A DNA stretch of 64,000 bases from NCBI RefSeq assembly GCF_001652265.1, contig NZ_LWBS01000450.1:1-64000 (forward strand), written 5' to 3'. The stretch is from Rhizobium leguminosarum. Its GTDB lineage: Bacteria; Pseudomonadota; Alphaproteobacteria; Rhizobiales; Rhizobiaceae. A model generated the notes under the pieces. That model saw only the letters and a list, made by a program, of their open reading frames with translations, was not told the DNA's origin and did not search any database. Both the position numbers and the translations under genes were made by a program. Positions 53,637-62,895 of the stretch are shown here, in pieces (position 1 is the first letter of the stretch; each line of letters begins with the position of its first letter).

Positions 53637-54508
53637 CCCGCAACGATCCGATCAAACATTTCTTCATCTGGCCGGCGTTGCTGATCGTGCTGGTGATCTC
53701 GATCTTCCCGCTGATCTACTCGCTAACCACCAGCTTCATGAGCCTGCGGCTCGTGCCGCCGATCCCCGCGCATTTCGTCGGCTTCGGCAACTATGCGGAA
53801 CTGCTTCAGAATCCGCGCTTCTGGAGTGTCACCTGGACGACGACGATCATCGCTTCTGTCGCGGTGACGCTGCAGTATGTCATCGGTTTTTCCGTGGCGC
53901 TGGCGCTCAACCGTCGGGTGCCCGGAGAAGGTTTGTTCCGGGTCAGCTTCCTGGTGCCAATGCTGGTGGCGCCCGTTGCCGTTGCACTCATTGCCCGCCA
54001 GATCCTCAATCCCACGATGGGGCCGCTCAATGAGCTGATGACCGCCTTCGGTTTTCCCAACCTGCCGTTTCTGACGCAGACCAGATGGGCTATCGGCGCC
54101 ATCATTTCCGTCGAAGTGTGGCAGTGGACACCCTTCGTCATCCTGATGCTTCTTGCCGGGCTGCAAACCCTGCCGGAAGACGTCTACGAGGCTGCCGCGC
54201 TTGAAAATGCCAGCCCCTGGCAGCAGTTCTGGGGGATCACTTTTCCGATGATGCTTCCGATTTCGGTGGCTGTGGTCTTCATCCGCCTCATCGAGAGCTA
54301 CAAGATCATCGACACGGTGTTCGTCATGACAGGTGGAGGCCCCGGCATTTCGACCGAAACGCTCACCTTGTTCGCGTATCAGGAGGGCTTCAAGAAGTTC
54401 AACCTCGGCTACACATCCGCCCTGTCCTTCCTGTTCCTGATCGTCATGACCGTGATCGGGCTCGTCTATCTCGCCATCCTGAAGCCCTATCTGGAGAAGC
54501 ACAAATGA
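53633..54508 (+). CDS. Sugar ABC transporter permease (MalF/UgpA-like)
   Basis: 291-residue inner-membrane protein with six spans. The EAA coupling loop is DVYEAAALENASPWQQFWGITFPMMLPISV. It starts within the end of the kinase gene and overlaps the second permease by four bases, so it is tightly coupled. It is one half of the importer channel. Confidence 0.93.
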   Translation: MTRNDPIKHFFIWPALLIVLVISIFPLIYSLTTSFMSLRLVPPIPAHFVGFGNYAELLQNPRFWSVTWTTTIIASVAVTLQYVIGFSVALALNRRVPGEGLFRVSFLVPMLVAPVAVALIARQILNPTMGPLNELMTAFGFPNLPFLTQTRWAIGAIISVEVWQWTPFVILMLLAGLQTLPEDVYEAAALENASPWQQFWGITFPMMLPISVAVVFIRLIESYKIIDTVFVMTGGGPGISTETLTLFAYQEGFKKFNLGYTSALSFLFLIVMTVIGLVYLAILKPYLEKHK

Positions 54509-55533
54509 GCGTGCGTGACCTCAAAGGATCCGGCCGCTGGTGGGCGCTCGCAGGCTGCCTGCTGTGGCTGGCCTTCACCTTCTTTCCGCTTTACTGGGTC
54601 GCGATCACGTCGTTCAAGTCGCCGCTCGGCGTCGTCGGCGGGCCGACCTATATTCCATTTGTCGACTTCGACCCAACGCTGACAGCGTGGAGCGAGCTTC
54701 TGTCGGGCGCGCGCGGCCAGTTCTACAACACATTCATCGCCTCCACGATTGTCGGGCTTTCCGCATCGGTGCTGGCCACCTTCATCGGATCGATGGCAGC
54801 CTATGCGCTGGTGCGCTTCACCTTCGAGGTCAAGCTGCTGTCCGGCGTGATTTTCGTCGTTGTTGCCTTCGGCGGATATCTGCTTGGCCGTCATGTACTG
54901 GGCTACGGGCAGGCTATTTCGCTGATCTTTGCCTTTGTTGCAGCGCTTGCGCTCGCCATCGGCTCCAGCCGAATGAAGCTTCCAGGGCCGCTCCTCGGCA
55001 ATGATGATATCGTCTTCTGGTTTGTCAGCCAGCGCATGTTTCCGCCGATCGTCGCTGCCTTTGCCTTGTTCCTGATGTACACGGAAATGGGCAAGTTGGG
55101 GTTCAAGCTGGTGGACACCTATACGGGCCTCACCTTCGCCTATGTCGCCTTCTCGCTGCCGATCGTGATCTGGCTGATGCGCGATTTCTTTGCGGCACTG
55201 CCGGTGGAAGTCGAAGAGGCGGCGATGGTCGACAATGTGCCGTCGTGGAGAATTTTCTTCGGTATCGTCCTGCCCATGTCCAAGCCGGGCCTGATCGCGA
55301 CGTTCATGATCACGCTCGCCTTCGTCTGGAACGAGTTTCTGTTCGCACTCTTCCTGACCAGTTCCAAATGGCAGACACTTCCCATTCTCGTCGCAGGGCA
55401 AAACAGCCAGCGCGGCGACGAGTGGTGGTCGATATCGGCAGCCGCCCTGGTCGCGATCATACCCATGGTCGTCATGGCGGGCATTTTGAGCAGGCTGATG
55501 CGGTCTGGCCTGCTTTTAGGAGCAATAAAGTGA
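54505..55533 (+). CDS. Sugar ABC transporter permease (MalG-like) with extra membrane segments
   Basis: 342-residue inner-membrane protein with EAA loop PVEVEEAAMVDNVPSWRIFFGIVLPMSKPGL. MalG-type permeases are usually about 275-300 residues. Here about 60 additional residues after the second span (LSGVIFVVVAFGGYLLGRHVLGYGQAISLIFAFVAALALAIG) add two hydrophobic segments before the conserved MFPPIVAAFALFLMY part. The insertion is in frame, and the gene is intact and coupled to its neighbour. Confidence 0.9.
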   Translation: MSVRDLKGSGRWWALAGCLLWLAFTFFPLYWVAITSFKSPLGVVGGPTYIPFVDFDPTLTAWSELLSGARGQFYNTFIASTIVGLSASVLATFIGSMAAYALVRFTFEVKLLSGVIFVVVAFGGYLLGRHVLGYGQAISLIFAFVAALALAIGSSRMKLPGPLLGNDDIVFWFVSQRMFPPIVAAFALFLMYTEMGKLGFKLVDTYTGLTFAYVAFSLPIVIWLMRDFFAALPVEVEEAAMVDNVPSWRIFFGIVLPMSKPGLIATFMITLAFVWNEFLFALFLTSSKWQTLPILVAGQNSQRGDEWWSISAAALVAIIPMVVMAGILSRLMRSGLLLGAIK

Positions 55534-55577
55534 CCGTTCGACAAGCCTAGTCATTGTTCAATTCCGGGGAGGAAAAC

Positions 55578-57032
55578 ATGAGAAGATTGCTACTGAGTTC
55601 AACGGCCGCAGGACTACTTGCTGTGGCGGGCGTCACATCCGCGCTCGCGTGCGAACCGGACTACAGCGGTGTCACGCTCACCGCCACGACGCAGACAGGC
55701 CCCTATATTGCGTCTGCGCTGCAACTCGCGGCCAAGGGCTGGGAAGAAAAGACCTGCGGCAAGGTGAATGTCGTCGAATTTCCGTGGTCGGAACTCTATC
55801 CGAAAATCGTAACCTCGTTGACCTCGGGTGAAGACACGTTCGACGTGGTCGCCTTTGCGCCGGCCTGGGCACCGGACTTCACCGACTTTCTCTCGGAAAT
55901 GCCGAAGAATATGCAATCAGGTGCCGACTGGGAGGACATCGCGCCGGTTTACCGCGAGCAACTGATGGTCTGGAACGGCAAGGTCCTGTCGCAGACCATG
56001 GACGGTGATGCCCATACCTATACCTACCGCATTGATCTGTTTGAAAACGCGGAAAACCAGAGCGCCTTCAAGGCGAAGTATGGCTACGATCTGGCCCCGC
56101 CGAAGACATGGAAGCAGTATCTCGACATCGCCGAGTTCTTCCAGCAGCCGGACAAGGGCCTTTGGGGCACGGCGGAAGCCTTCCGCCGTGGTGGCCAGCA
56201 ATTCTGGTTCCTGTTCAGTCACGTGGCGGGATACACCAGCCATCCCGACAATCCCGGCGGCATGTTCTTCGATCCTGACACGATGGATGCGCAGGTCAAC
56301 AATCCGGGCTGGGTGCGCGGCCTTGAGGAATATATCCGCGCCTCCAAACTGGCACCGCCAAATGCGCTGAACTTCTCGTTCGGCGAAGTGAACGCGGCCT
56401 TTGCCGGTGGCCAGGTCGCGGAATCGATCGGCTGGGGCGATACCGGCGTCATCGCCGCCGACCCGAAGCAGTCGAAGGTTGCTGGTAGCGTCGGCTCGGC
56501 ATCCCTACCGGGATCCGACGAGATCTGGAACTACAAGACCAAAAAGTGGGACAAGCAGCCCGAGGTCGTCCAGACTTCCTTCATGGCCTTCGGCGGTTGG
56601 CAGGCAGCCGTACCGTCGTCCTCCAAGAACCAAGAGGCCGCCTGGAACTATATCCAGTTCCTGACAAGCCCGGCGGTTTCCAGTCAGGCGGCCATCACCG
56701 GCGGCACAGGCGTCAATCCTTACCGTCTTTCGCACACGACAAATACGGCGTTGTGGTCGAAGATCTTTTCCGAGCGTGAAGCCAAGGAATATCTTGGAAG
56801 CCAGAAGGACGCGGTGACCGCCAAAAACACGGCGCTCGACATGCGCCTGCCGGGCTATTTCTCCTATACAGAAATTCTCGAAATCGAGCTTTCCAAGGCA
56901 TTGGCTGGAGAGGTGACGCCGCAGCAGGCGCTGGATACCGTGGCTGCCGGATGGAACAAGCTGACGGACGAGTTCGGCCGCGACAAGCAACTGGCAGCCT
57001 ATCGTTCGTCGATGGGTCTGCCTGCAAAGTAA
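55578..57032 (+). CDS. Sugar ABC transporter substrate-binding protein
   Basis: 484-residue periplasmic protein of the family 1 (MalE/UgpB) fold with a signal peptide (LLLSSTAAGLLAVAGVTSALA). The start at 55578 follows GGGGAGG. Typical parts are EFPWSELYPKIVTSLTSGEDTFDVVAFAPAWAPDF and AAWNYIQFLTSPAVSSQAA. It probably binds deoxyribose or a deoxynucleoside, judged only from its neighbours. A strong hairpin follows the stop codon. Confidence 0.92.
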   Translation: MRRLLLSSTAAGLLAVAGVTSALACEPDYSGVTLTATTQTGPYIASALQLAAKGWEEKTCGKVNVVEFPWSELYPKIVTSLTSGEDTFDVVAFAPAWAPDFTDFLSEMPKNMQSGADWEDIAPVYREQLMVWNGKVLSQTMDGDAHTYTYRIDLFENAENQSAFKAKYGYDLAPPKTWKQYLDIAEFFQQPDKGLWGTAEAFRRGGQQFWFLFSHVAGYTSHPDNPGGMFFDPDTMDAQVNNPGWVRGLEEYIRASKLAPPNALNFSFGEVNAAFAGGQVAESIGWGDTGVIAADPKQSKVAGSVGSASLPGSDEIWNYKTKKWDKQPEVVQTSFMAFGGWQAAVPSSSKNQEAAWNYIQFLTSPAVSSQAAITGGTGVNPYRLSHTTNTALWSKIFSEREAKEYLGSQKDAVTAKNTALDMRLPGYFSYTEILEIELSKALAGEVTPQQALDTVAAGWNKLTDEFGRDKQLAAYRSSMGLPAK

Positions 57033-57045
57033 ACCCATCCTCAAC

Positions 57046-57074
57046 ATCCCATCCCGGCGGTGCCGGGATGGGAT
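57046..57074 (+). terminator. 13-bp perfect stem-loop behind the binding-protein gene
   Basis: ATCCCATCCCGGC (57046-57058) pairs exactly with 57062-57074 around a GGT loop; no T-tract follows. Behind an ABC binding-protein gene such a hairpin commonly protects the upstream message and reduces read-through, here into the ATPase gene. Confidence 0.6.
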
Positions 57075-57110
57075 TAGACATCGTTGGAAGAAGAAGCAAA
57101 CCATCGCCGC

Positions 57111-57204
57111 TTAGAGCGCCGTGCGTCCTTTCGGCCACACAAAGGACGCTCTAACACTTTGAATCTACGTATCGTGCTTTCCGAAAATCGATTCCGATTT
57201 TCGG
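57111..57204. repeat. Diverged rhizobial mosaic repeat inside the ABC operon
   Basis: TTAGAGCG (57111) and CGCTCTAA (57147-57154) bracket the CCTTTCGGCC core, followed by CACTTTGAATC and the CCGAAAATCGATTCCGATTTTCGG-like palindrome at 57181-57204. It is the same family as 14305-14464. It fills the 220-base gap between the binding-protein and ATPase genes. Confidence 0.75.
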
Positions 57205-57252
57205 GCCGATGCGCTGGGCCAGGCGATGGAATTCTCATGAAAAGGTTACAGC

Positions 57253-58341
57253 ATGTCCCAGGTGCGGTTGGATCAGGTCACCAAATCCTTTGGCAGCGTT
57301 GAGGTCATTCCTCCGCTCGATTTGGCAATTGCCGACAAGGAATTCGTGGTTCTTGTCGGGCCTTCCGGCTGCGGGAAGACAACCACCCTGCGGATGATCG
57401 CGGGGCTGGAACAGACGACATCAGGGGAAATCCGTATCGGCGAGCGGGACGTTACCACGTTGCGCCCGGGTCTGCGCAATTGCTCGATGGTGTTTCAGAA
57501 TTACGCGCTCTATCCGCATATGACAGTCGCCGAAAACATCGGCTACGGCATGAAGGTGCGCGGAACGCCGAAGCAGGACATCGATGCCGCCGTTGCAAAT
57601 GCGGCGCGCATTCTCAATCTCGGTGCCTATTTGAAGCGCAAACCGAACGCGCTCTCAGGTGGCCAACGCCAACGCGTGGCGATTGGCCGGGCGATCGTTC
57701 GCCAGCCGGATGTGTTCCTGTTCGACGAACCGTTGTCCAACCTCGACGCTAAGTTGCGCATTGAAATGCGAACAGAAATCAAGCTCTTACACCGCAGGCT
57801 CAAAACCACGATCGTGTACGTTACCCACGATCAGGTAGAGGCGATGACGATGGCAGATCGGGTCGTGGTTATGAATCAAGGGCGGATCGAACAGGCGGCT
57901 GATCCAATCACCCTTTATGAATCCCCGAAGAATCTCTTTGTCGCTGCCTTCATCGGCTCGCCAAGCATGAACTTCATCGAGGGGCAACTTGTACAAAACG
58001 CCGGTGGAATTGCCTTCCAAGCCGAGGGTGGGGTCGACATTCCGGTTCCTACACAAAGAGCCGAGCGCCTTTCGGCGGCAGCGGGGCAGTCAGTGGTTCT
58101 CGGGATCCGACCGGAACATACTATGGTTGGGGATTCCAACGTTTCAACCGTGAGCCTTCATGTCGCCGATATCGAGCCCCTCGGTCCGTACACACTGGCG
58201 ATCGGCAAAGTCGGGTCAGCGGCCTTTACTGCCCAGATCCACGCGTCATCGCGCGTTGGCCCGGATGACAGGATTAGTGTTCCAATTGATACCCAAAAAA
58301 TGCACTTTTTCCTTAAAAGTACCGGAGACATGGTGGGCTAA
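57253..58341 (+). CDS. Sugar ABC transporter ATP-binding protein (MalK/UgpC-like)
   Basis: 362-residue ATPase. Walker A is [17 protein letters not shown], the signature [16 protein letters not shown], Walker [16 protein letters not shown] and the switch His [11 protein letters not shown]-terminal TOBE regulatory domain occupies about residues 240-360. It energises the two permeases encoded upstream. It lies 220 bases after the binding-protein gene, beyond a hairpin and a repeat, so it may have a weaker or separate transcript. Confidence 0.93.
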   Translation: MSQVRLDQVTKSFGSVEVIPPLDLAIADKEFVVLVGPSGCGKTTTLRMIAGLEQTTSGEIRIGERDVTTLRPGLRNCSMVFQNYALYPHMTVAENIGYGMKVRGTPKQDIDAAVANAARILNLGAYLKRKPNALSGGQRQRVAIGRAIVRQPDVFLFDEPLSNLDAKLRIEMRTEIKLLHRRLKTTIVYVTHDQVEAMTMADRVVVMNQGRIEQAADPITLYESPKNLFVAAFIGSPSMNFIEGQLVQNAGGIAFQAEGGVDIPVPTQRAERLSAAAGQSVVLGIRPEHTMVGDSNVSTVSLHVADIEPLGPYTLAIGKVGSAAFTAQIHASSRVGPDDRISVPIDTQKMHFFLKSTGDMVG

Positions 58342-58614
58342 AAAGCACCGCGAACTTATACGGCAATCCCCCAAGAGGGCATTCGGAGATCGCGATCTGC
58401 GCAGGATGAGTTCAAAGATACGGGGGGTCGGCAGCGCCGTATAGGCGCTAAAGGGCGTCGCAATGCCTCGATGATCGACGACAATCCCTCTCCTGCCGGC
58501 ACCTCCCCTCTGGGGAAAAGAGGGAGCGAGCCACACGTCTCATCCTTCAAGCCACCTGGAAAGCAGAAGCAAGACCGAAATGCCCCTCCCCATAATGGAG
58601 AGGGGCAACGATAT
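58342..58614. other. Intergenic region with a degenerate palindrome and a terminator hairpin
   Basis: CACCTCCCCTCTGGGGAAAAGAGGGAG (about 58500-58527) is a worn half of the CTTCTCCCC repeat. TGCCCCTC (58581-58588) and GAGGGGCA (58600-58607) form a terminator-like stem for the minus-strand OmpA-family gene. No coding frame is supported. Confidence 0.55.
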
Positions 58615-60870
58615 TTACTGGTTGGCAGCCACCGGCCGAACCAGCGCCGTCACGCGGCGGACGGTGACGCGGCGGTTTTCCTGTTCGGGGCCTGACGTGT
58701 TGACCTTCAGATATTGCTCGCCATAGCCCTGGGTCGCCAAGTTCTCCGGCGGGATGCCGTAGACGTCGGAGAGCACGTTCGCGACCGATTCCGCCCGCTG
58801 GTCGGAGAGGACCAGGTTGCTCTGATCGGTTCCGACGGCATCCGTATGACCCTCAATCAGGAAGGTTTCGCTCGGATCCTTTTTCAGCACCTGGCTGATC
58901 GCGTCGGCAACCTTACGCAGGGTGCGCGCCTGGGTCATCGGAATATCGGCGCTGCCGGTCGCGAAGGTGATCGTGTCGAGATCGATGCGGCGCACCTTGT
59001 CGCGGATACGGGCCGAATACTTCACCTCATCCAGCGAGTAGACGCGTTCCACCGGCTCGACGGGCGGCTCGCTCAGGAACTCGTAATAATCCCGGTCCGG
59101 GTCACTGCGAGTATCGATGATGTAATCGTTGAGTGGCACGCGCAGCCGCATCGGCGGGAGGTCGGCACCCGGATCCTCGAAATAGTCGCGGTCCGGATCG
59201 TCATAGAGGTCCTGCGAATAATAGAGCACGTCTTCGCGTCCACGGGCATCGACGCGGGACCGCTGGATGATGTCACCGTAGCGGTTACGGATCGTCACGA
59301 TGCGATAGCCTTCCGGCCGCACGATCGTCTCGCGGTAGCGGTCGCCCGAAAGCTCCTCGTAGCTCGGCCGCTCGCCGTCGCGCAGGAAGCGCCTGTCGTC
59401 GTCGCCGCGCACGATCGTCCTGTTGTCGTACTGGATGATGACGCGGTTGTCGTCATGGCTGTCGCTGACCTGCGCGCCGTCAGGACGCTGGAATTGCGGT
59501 CGCTCGTCAAGCTTCCTGCCCTTCTCGCTGGTCACCGCTTCGAGCTTGACCGGCGCCGGCGCTTTGGCGCCGGTAGCGGCCTGCGCATCCGCATCCGAGG
59601 TCGGCATTTTCACCTCCTGGGTCTCGGCGCGCATCTTGTCGCGGTCGCGGCGGCCTTCCCGGCCCTTGCTGCGGTCGGCATCCTTGTCGCTGTCGAGCAC
59701 GGCCGCACCGTTCTCGACCGGCAGCACGACGGTCTCGTTGCTCTTGGCCGGATCCGCGGCAATCTTCTTGCGGCGCTCCAGCTCTTCGGGCGAAACTTTT
59801 TCCGGCGCCGGAATGGCCTGCTCCACCTGCTGGCCGCCCTTGGCATCGGGCAGTGGCTGCGCAGTGTCGGTCGCGGGCGCAGCCGGCTGTTCGCCGGCGG
59901 GCTGTTCGCCGGCGGGCTGTTTTCCGGCAGGCTGTTTTCCGGCAGGCTTTGCCGCGGTGCCGTCCTTCGGCTTTTCGGCGGGTGCGGCCTCGGGTACCGC
60001 CGCCTTATCTTCGGTCGCCTTGCCTTCAGTCGCCTTATCTTCAGTTGCCTTGTCTTCGGTCGGCTTAGCCGCGGGTACTGCCGTTTCGCCCTTTGCCGGC
60101 TTCTTCTCTGCCGGTGCTTCGGCGGCGGGTTTTGCCTTCGGCTTGACTTCGGGTTTGGCCTGCTCCTCGGCCGGCGTCACGGCTTCGGGAGCCGCAGTCT
60201 CGGCCTTGCCCTTGCCCTTGCCCTTGCCTTTATCCTTGCCCTGGGCCTTGCCCTGCCCTTTGGCCCGCTTGCCGCCTTCCGGCTTGGCTTCCGGCTGCGC
60301 CTGCTCCGTCTCCGGCTGCGCTTCCTTTGCCGCCGGCTGCTGTTCGGGCTGCGGCTGAGCCTCCGGCTCGGCCTGCTTCTTCGGCTTCCTCGGCTTCTCC
60401 TGCGTTACCGGCTGCTCCTGCTGCGGCGCGGGCTCCGGCTTGGCTTCGGGCTGGGCTTCCTGCTTGGCCTTCCGCTCGGGTTTGCTTTCGGCCTGCGGGG
60501 CGGGTTTTTCCTTCGGCGCTTCGGCCTTCGGCGGTTCCGGCTCTGCCTTGGGTTCGGGCGCCGGCGCCTCCTTGCGCTCGGCCTTCGGCTTTTCGGCGGG
60601 CGCCTCCTTCGGCTGCTCGGCGGCCGGTGCCTGTTCGGCCGGAGCCTCTCCCTTCTGCTTGCGCTTCTTCTTCAGCAACTCCTCCTCGGAAGGCGCATCC
60701 TGAGGCGCATCCTGCACCACTTCGAAACTGCCTTGTTCGACTTGCCGCACGGCCTGAGCCTGCGTCGCGACGTCGCGCACGGCAGCCATTGCCGATGCCG
60801 GCTGGAACGCCAGCGAGAGGGAAAGCAGCGGAAAAGCCGCGCTTGCGAACAATCTTGATTTCATGCCCAT
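58615..60870 (-). CDS. OmpA-family protein with very long Pro/Ala/Lys/Glu-rich linker
   Basis: 751-residue cell-envelope protein. A signal peptide (ASAAFPLLSLSLAFQPASAMA) is followed by about 400 residues of low-complexity, charged, Pro/Ala-rich sequence with short repeats (GKQPA, GEQPA, KATEDKATEGKATEDK, GKGKGKGKGK). A basic/acidic Arg/Asp-rich region (about 470-600) comes next, then a C-terminal OmpA/peptidoglycan-binding domain (about 635-745: ITFATGSADIPMTQARTLRKVAD, IEGHTDAVGTDQSNLVLSDQRAESV, GYGEQYL). It could span the periplasm, tethered to peptidoglycan. GAGGAAA precedes the ATG. Confidence 0.88.
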   Translation of the reverse strand: MGMKSRLFASAAFPLLSLSLAFQPASAMAAVRDVATQAQAVRQVEQGSFEVVQDAPQDAPSEEELLKKKRKQKGEAPAEQAPAAEQPKEAPAEKPKAERKEAPAPEPKAEPEPPKAEAPKEKPAPQAESKPERKAKQEAQPEAKPEPAPQQEQPVTQEKPRKPKKQAEPEAQPQPEQQPAAKEAQPETEQAQPEAKPEGGKRAKGQGKAQGKDKGKGKGKGKAETAAPEAVTPAEEQAKPEVKPKAKPAAEAPAEKKPAKGETAVPAAKPTEDKATEDKATEGKATEDKAAVPEAAPAEKPKDGTAAKPAGKQPAGKQPAGEQPAGEQPAAPATDTAQPLPDAKGGQQVEQAIPAPEKVSPEELERRKKIAADPAKSNETVVLPVENGAAVLDSDKDADRSKGREGRRDRDKMRAETQEVKMPTSDADAQAATGAKAPAPVKLEAVTSEKGRKLDERPQFQRPDGAQVSDSHDDNRVIIQYDNRTIVRGDDDRRFLRDGERPSYEELSGDRYRETIVRPEGYRIVTIRNRYGDIIQRSRVDARGREDVLYYSQDLYDDPDRDYFEDPGADLPPMRLRVPLNDYIIDTRSDPDRDYYEFLSEPPVEPVERVYSLDEVKYSARIRDKVRRIDLDTITFATGSADIPMTQARTLRKVADAISQVLKKDPSETFLIEGHTDAVGTDQSNLVLSDQRAESVANVLSDVYGIPPENLATQGYGEQYLKVNTSGPEQENRRVTVRRVTALVRPVAANQ
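59885..60065. repeat. Short in-frame tandem repeats within the OmpA-family gene
   Basis: Fifteen-base units encoding GKQPA/GEQPA recur around 59885-59950, and units encoding K-A-T-E-D/G recur around 60005-60065. Unit lengths are multiples of three, so copy-number change would lengthen or shorten the linker without a frameshift. Confidence 0.7.
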
Positions 60871-61201
60871 CGGGTTTCCTCGATCCTGTTTGAGCGTCCT
60901 GAAGGCCGACAGGCCCTGCTTCCGCCCCTAGCGTCGCAATGAGGCGAAACGGCGAAATGGCAATCGCCGAGCCGCCGATTTGTTCCAGTTCTAGGAAGCC
61001 GCGGATTAACCTCGCGTGAATGTTGCAGTCTGCCGACGTTCATCTCGACTGCTATTTGCACTGCCCAATTGCGATGGGATTTGTGTTGCAATTCCATGAA
61101 AAAAAGTCTGATTATCGCCGCAAGGCGGTCTCAGCACCGTTGAACTGCGGCCGTCAGCCCAAGAGAAAAAGGAGCGACGGCTACCAACAGAGAGGATCCT
61201 C

Positions 61202-61975
61202 ATGCTTAACCCTACCCGTATCTTCGCGGCAGCCTCGATCGCGGCGATGTCCCTTTTCGCCGGATCGGCCATGGCCGATAGCGAGAAATATGTGATCGGC
61301 ACCGATTCGACCTATCCGCCCTTCGAATTCGTCGATGCCAGCGGCACGATCCAGGGCTTCGACATCGACATCACCAAGGCGCTCTGCGCTGAAATGAAGG
61401 CCGAATGCTCCTTCGTCAGCACCGACTGGGATGGCATCATCCCGGCGCTCAACGCCAAGAAGTTCGACATGATCGTCTCCTCCATGTCGATCACGCCGGA
61501 GCGTCTGAAGCTCGTCGACTTCTCAAACAAGTACTACAACACCCCGCCGGCCATTGCCGTGCCGAAGGATTCGACGATATCGGACGTCGCCGGCCTCAAG
61601 GGCAAGGTGATCGGCGCGCAGACCTCAACGACGCACGCCAATTACGCCGAGAAGCATCTCGCCGACACTGAACTCAAGCTCTATCCGACTGCTGACGAAT
61701 ACAAGCTCGACGTTGCAAGCGGCCGTGTCGACGCCGTCATCGACGACGTGGTCGTTCTTTCCGAATGGGTTAAGTCCGACGCCGGCGCCTGCTGCAAGAT
61801 CCTGACGACCCTGCCGGTCGACAAGGAAATCAACGGCAACGGCGCAGGCATTGCCATCCGCAAGGGCGACCCGTTGAAGGAAAAGCTGAACACGGCAATC
61901 GCTGCGATCCGCGCCAGCGGTGAATACAAGAAGATCCAGGACAAGTACTTCGACTTCGACGTTTACGGCGAATAA
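61202..61975 (+). CDS. Polar amino-acid ABC transporter substrate-binding protein
   Basis: 257-residue periplasmic protein of the HisJ/ArgT (SBP_bac_3) family with a signal peptide (IFAAASIAAMSLFAGSAMA). YVIGTDSTYPPFEFVDASGTIQGFDIDITKALCAEM is the family opening, with DGIIPALNAKKFDMIVSSMSITPERL and GAQTSTTHANYAEKHL following. It resembles lysine/arginine/ornithine or octopine-type binding proteins. A strong terminator-like hairpin separates it from the permease genes. GAGAGGA precedes the ATG. Confidence 0.93.
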   Translation: MLNPTRIFAAASIAAMSLFAGSAMADSEKYVIGTDSTYPPFEFVDASGTIQGFDIDITKALCAEMKAECSFVSTDWDGIIPALNAKKFDMIVSSMSITPERLKLVDFSNKYYNTPPAIAVPKDSTISDVAGLKGKVIGAQTSTTHANYAEKHLADTELKLYPTADEYKLDVASGRVDAVIDDVVVLSEWVKSDAGACCKILTTLPVDKEINGNGAGIAIRKGDPLKEKLNTAIAAIRASGEYKKIQDKYFDFDVYGE

Positions 61976-62003
61976 GAAAATCGTTATCTGGCCGATGAAG
62001 GTA

Positions 62004-62038
62004 ATGGCGGAAGGCTTGCTCTTCCGCCATTTTTGTTT
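62004..62038 (+). terminator. Rho-independent terminator/attenuator after the binding-protein gene
   Basis: ATGGCGGAAG (62004-62013) pairs exactly with CTTCCGCCAT (62021-62030), with a 7-base loop, followed by TTTTTGTTT. It stops part of transcription after the binding-protein gene, giving more binding protein than permease. Confidence 0.85.
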
Positions 62039-62088
62039 GACAAAGATGGCAAGATCAAAACGGCAAAAGCCGTGAGGGGAATTCTCGC

Positions 62089-62895
62089 ATGGGCGGATTA
62101 TTTTCCGCGCTGGGCTCCTTTTGGAGCTGGATTGTGCAAATTTTCGATCCGCTATGCGGACCCGTTGGCATCTTCACTTGGTTGGGTCAGTCGACGATCC
62201 TTGCCTGTGGCGATACCGGCTGGGGCGACGAGATCGCGCTTGGCCTGCAAGTCACCGTTTCGGTGGCGATCGTCACGCTGCCGATCGGCCTCGCCATCGG
62301 CTTCCTGGTGGCGCTCGGCCAGCAGTCGGAGGAAAAGCCGCTGCGGCTGGCGGCCGGCATCTACACGACGATCTTCCGCGGCTTGCCGGAGCTTCTGACG
62401 CTCTTCATCATCTACTACGGTTTGCAGATGCTGATCCAGTCTCTGCTGACCTTCGTCGGTTATGACGGGCCGCCGATCGAGATCAACGCCTTCCTCGCCG
62501 GCGTCATCGCGCTTTCGGTCGTCTTCTCCGCCTACTGTTCGGAAGTGCTGCTCTCGGCCTTCCGCGCCATTCCCAAGGGTCAATATGAGGCAGGCGACGC
62601 GCTTGGGCTGCACAGCGGCCGCACGCTGCGCCTGATCATCCTGCCGCAGCTTGTGCGCATCGCGTTGCCGGGCTTGACGAACCTCTGGATGGTGCTGCTG
62701 AAGGACACCTCCTACGTCTCGATCATCAGCCTTGCCGATATCCTGCGCCAGACGAGCGTCGCGGTGCGGGTGACCAAAGAACCGTTCTTTTTCTATGGTC
62801 TGGCCTGTTGCCTCTATCTGGTGCTCGCCATCCTCTCCTCCTTTCTGCTCGTCTATGTCGAGCGTTGGGCCAAGCGTTCGGAGATCCGTCGATGA
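62089..62895 (+). CDS. Polar amino-acid ABC transporter permease
   Basis: 268-residue inner-membrane protein of the HisQ/HisM (HEQRo) family with about five spans. The coupling loop is EAGDALGLHSGRTLRLIILPQLVRIALPGL, and IYTTIFRGLPELLTLFIIYYGLQ is typical. It overlaps the second permease by four bases (ATGA). It pairs with that permease to form the channel. Confidence 0.94.
   Translation: MGGLFSALGSFWSWIVQIFDPLCGPVGIFTWLGQSTILACGDTGWGDEIALGLQVTVSVAIVTLPIGLAIGFLVALGQQSEEKPLRLAAGIYTTIFRGLPELLTLFIIYYGLQMLIQSLLTFVGYDGPPIEINAFLAGVIALSVVFSAYCSEVLLSAFRAIPKGQYEAGDALGLHSGRTLRLIILPQLVRIALPGLTNLWMVLLKDTSYVSIISLADILRQTSVAVRVTKEPFFFYGLACCLYLVLAILSSFLLVYVERWAKRSEIRR

Noticed and set aside
58714..60858. 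714-codon plus-strand frame opposite the OmpA-family gene
   Set aside because: It mirrors the low-complexity codons of the real gene, has no recognisable domains, and the minus frame has signal peptide, OmpA domain and ribosome site.
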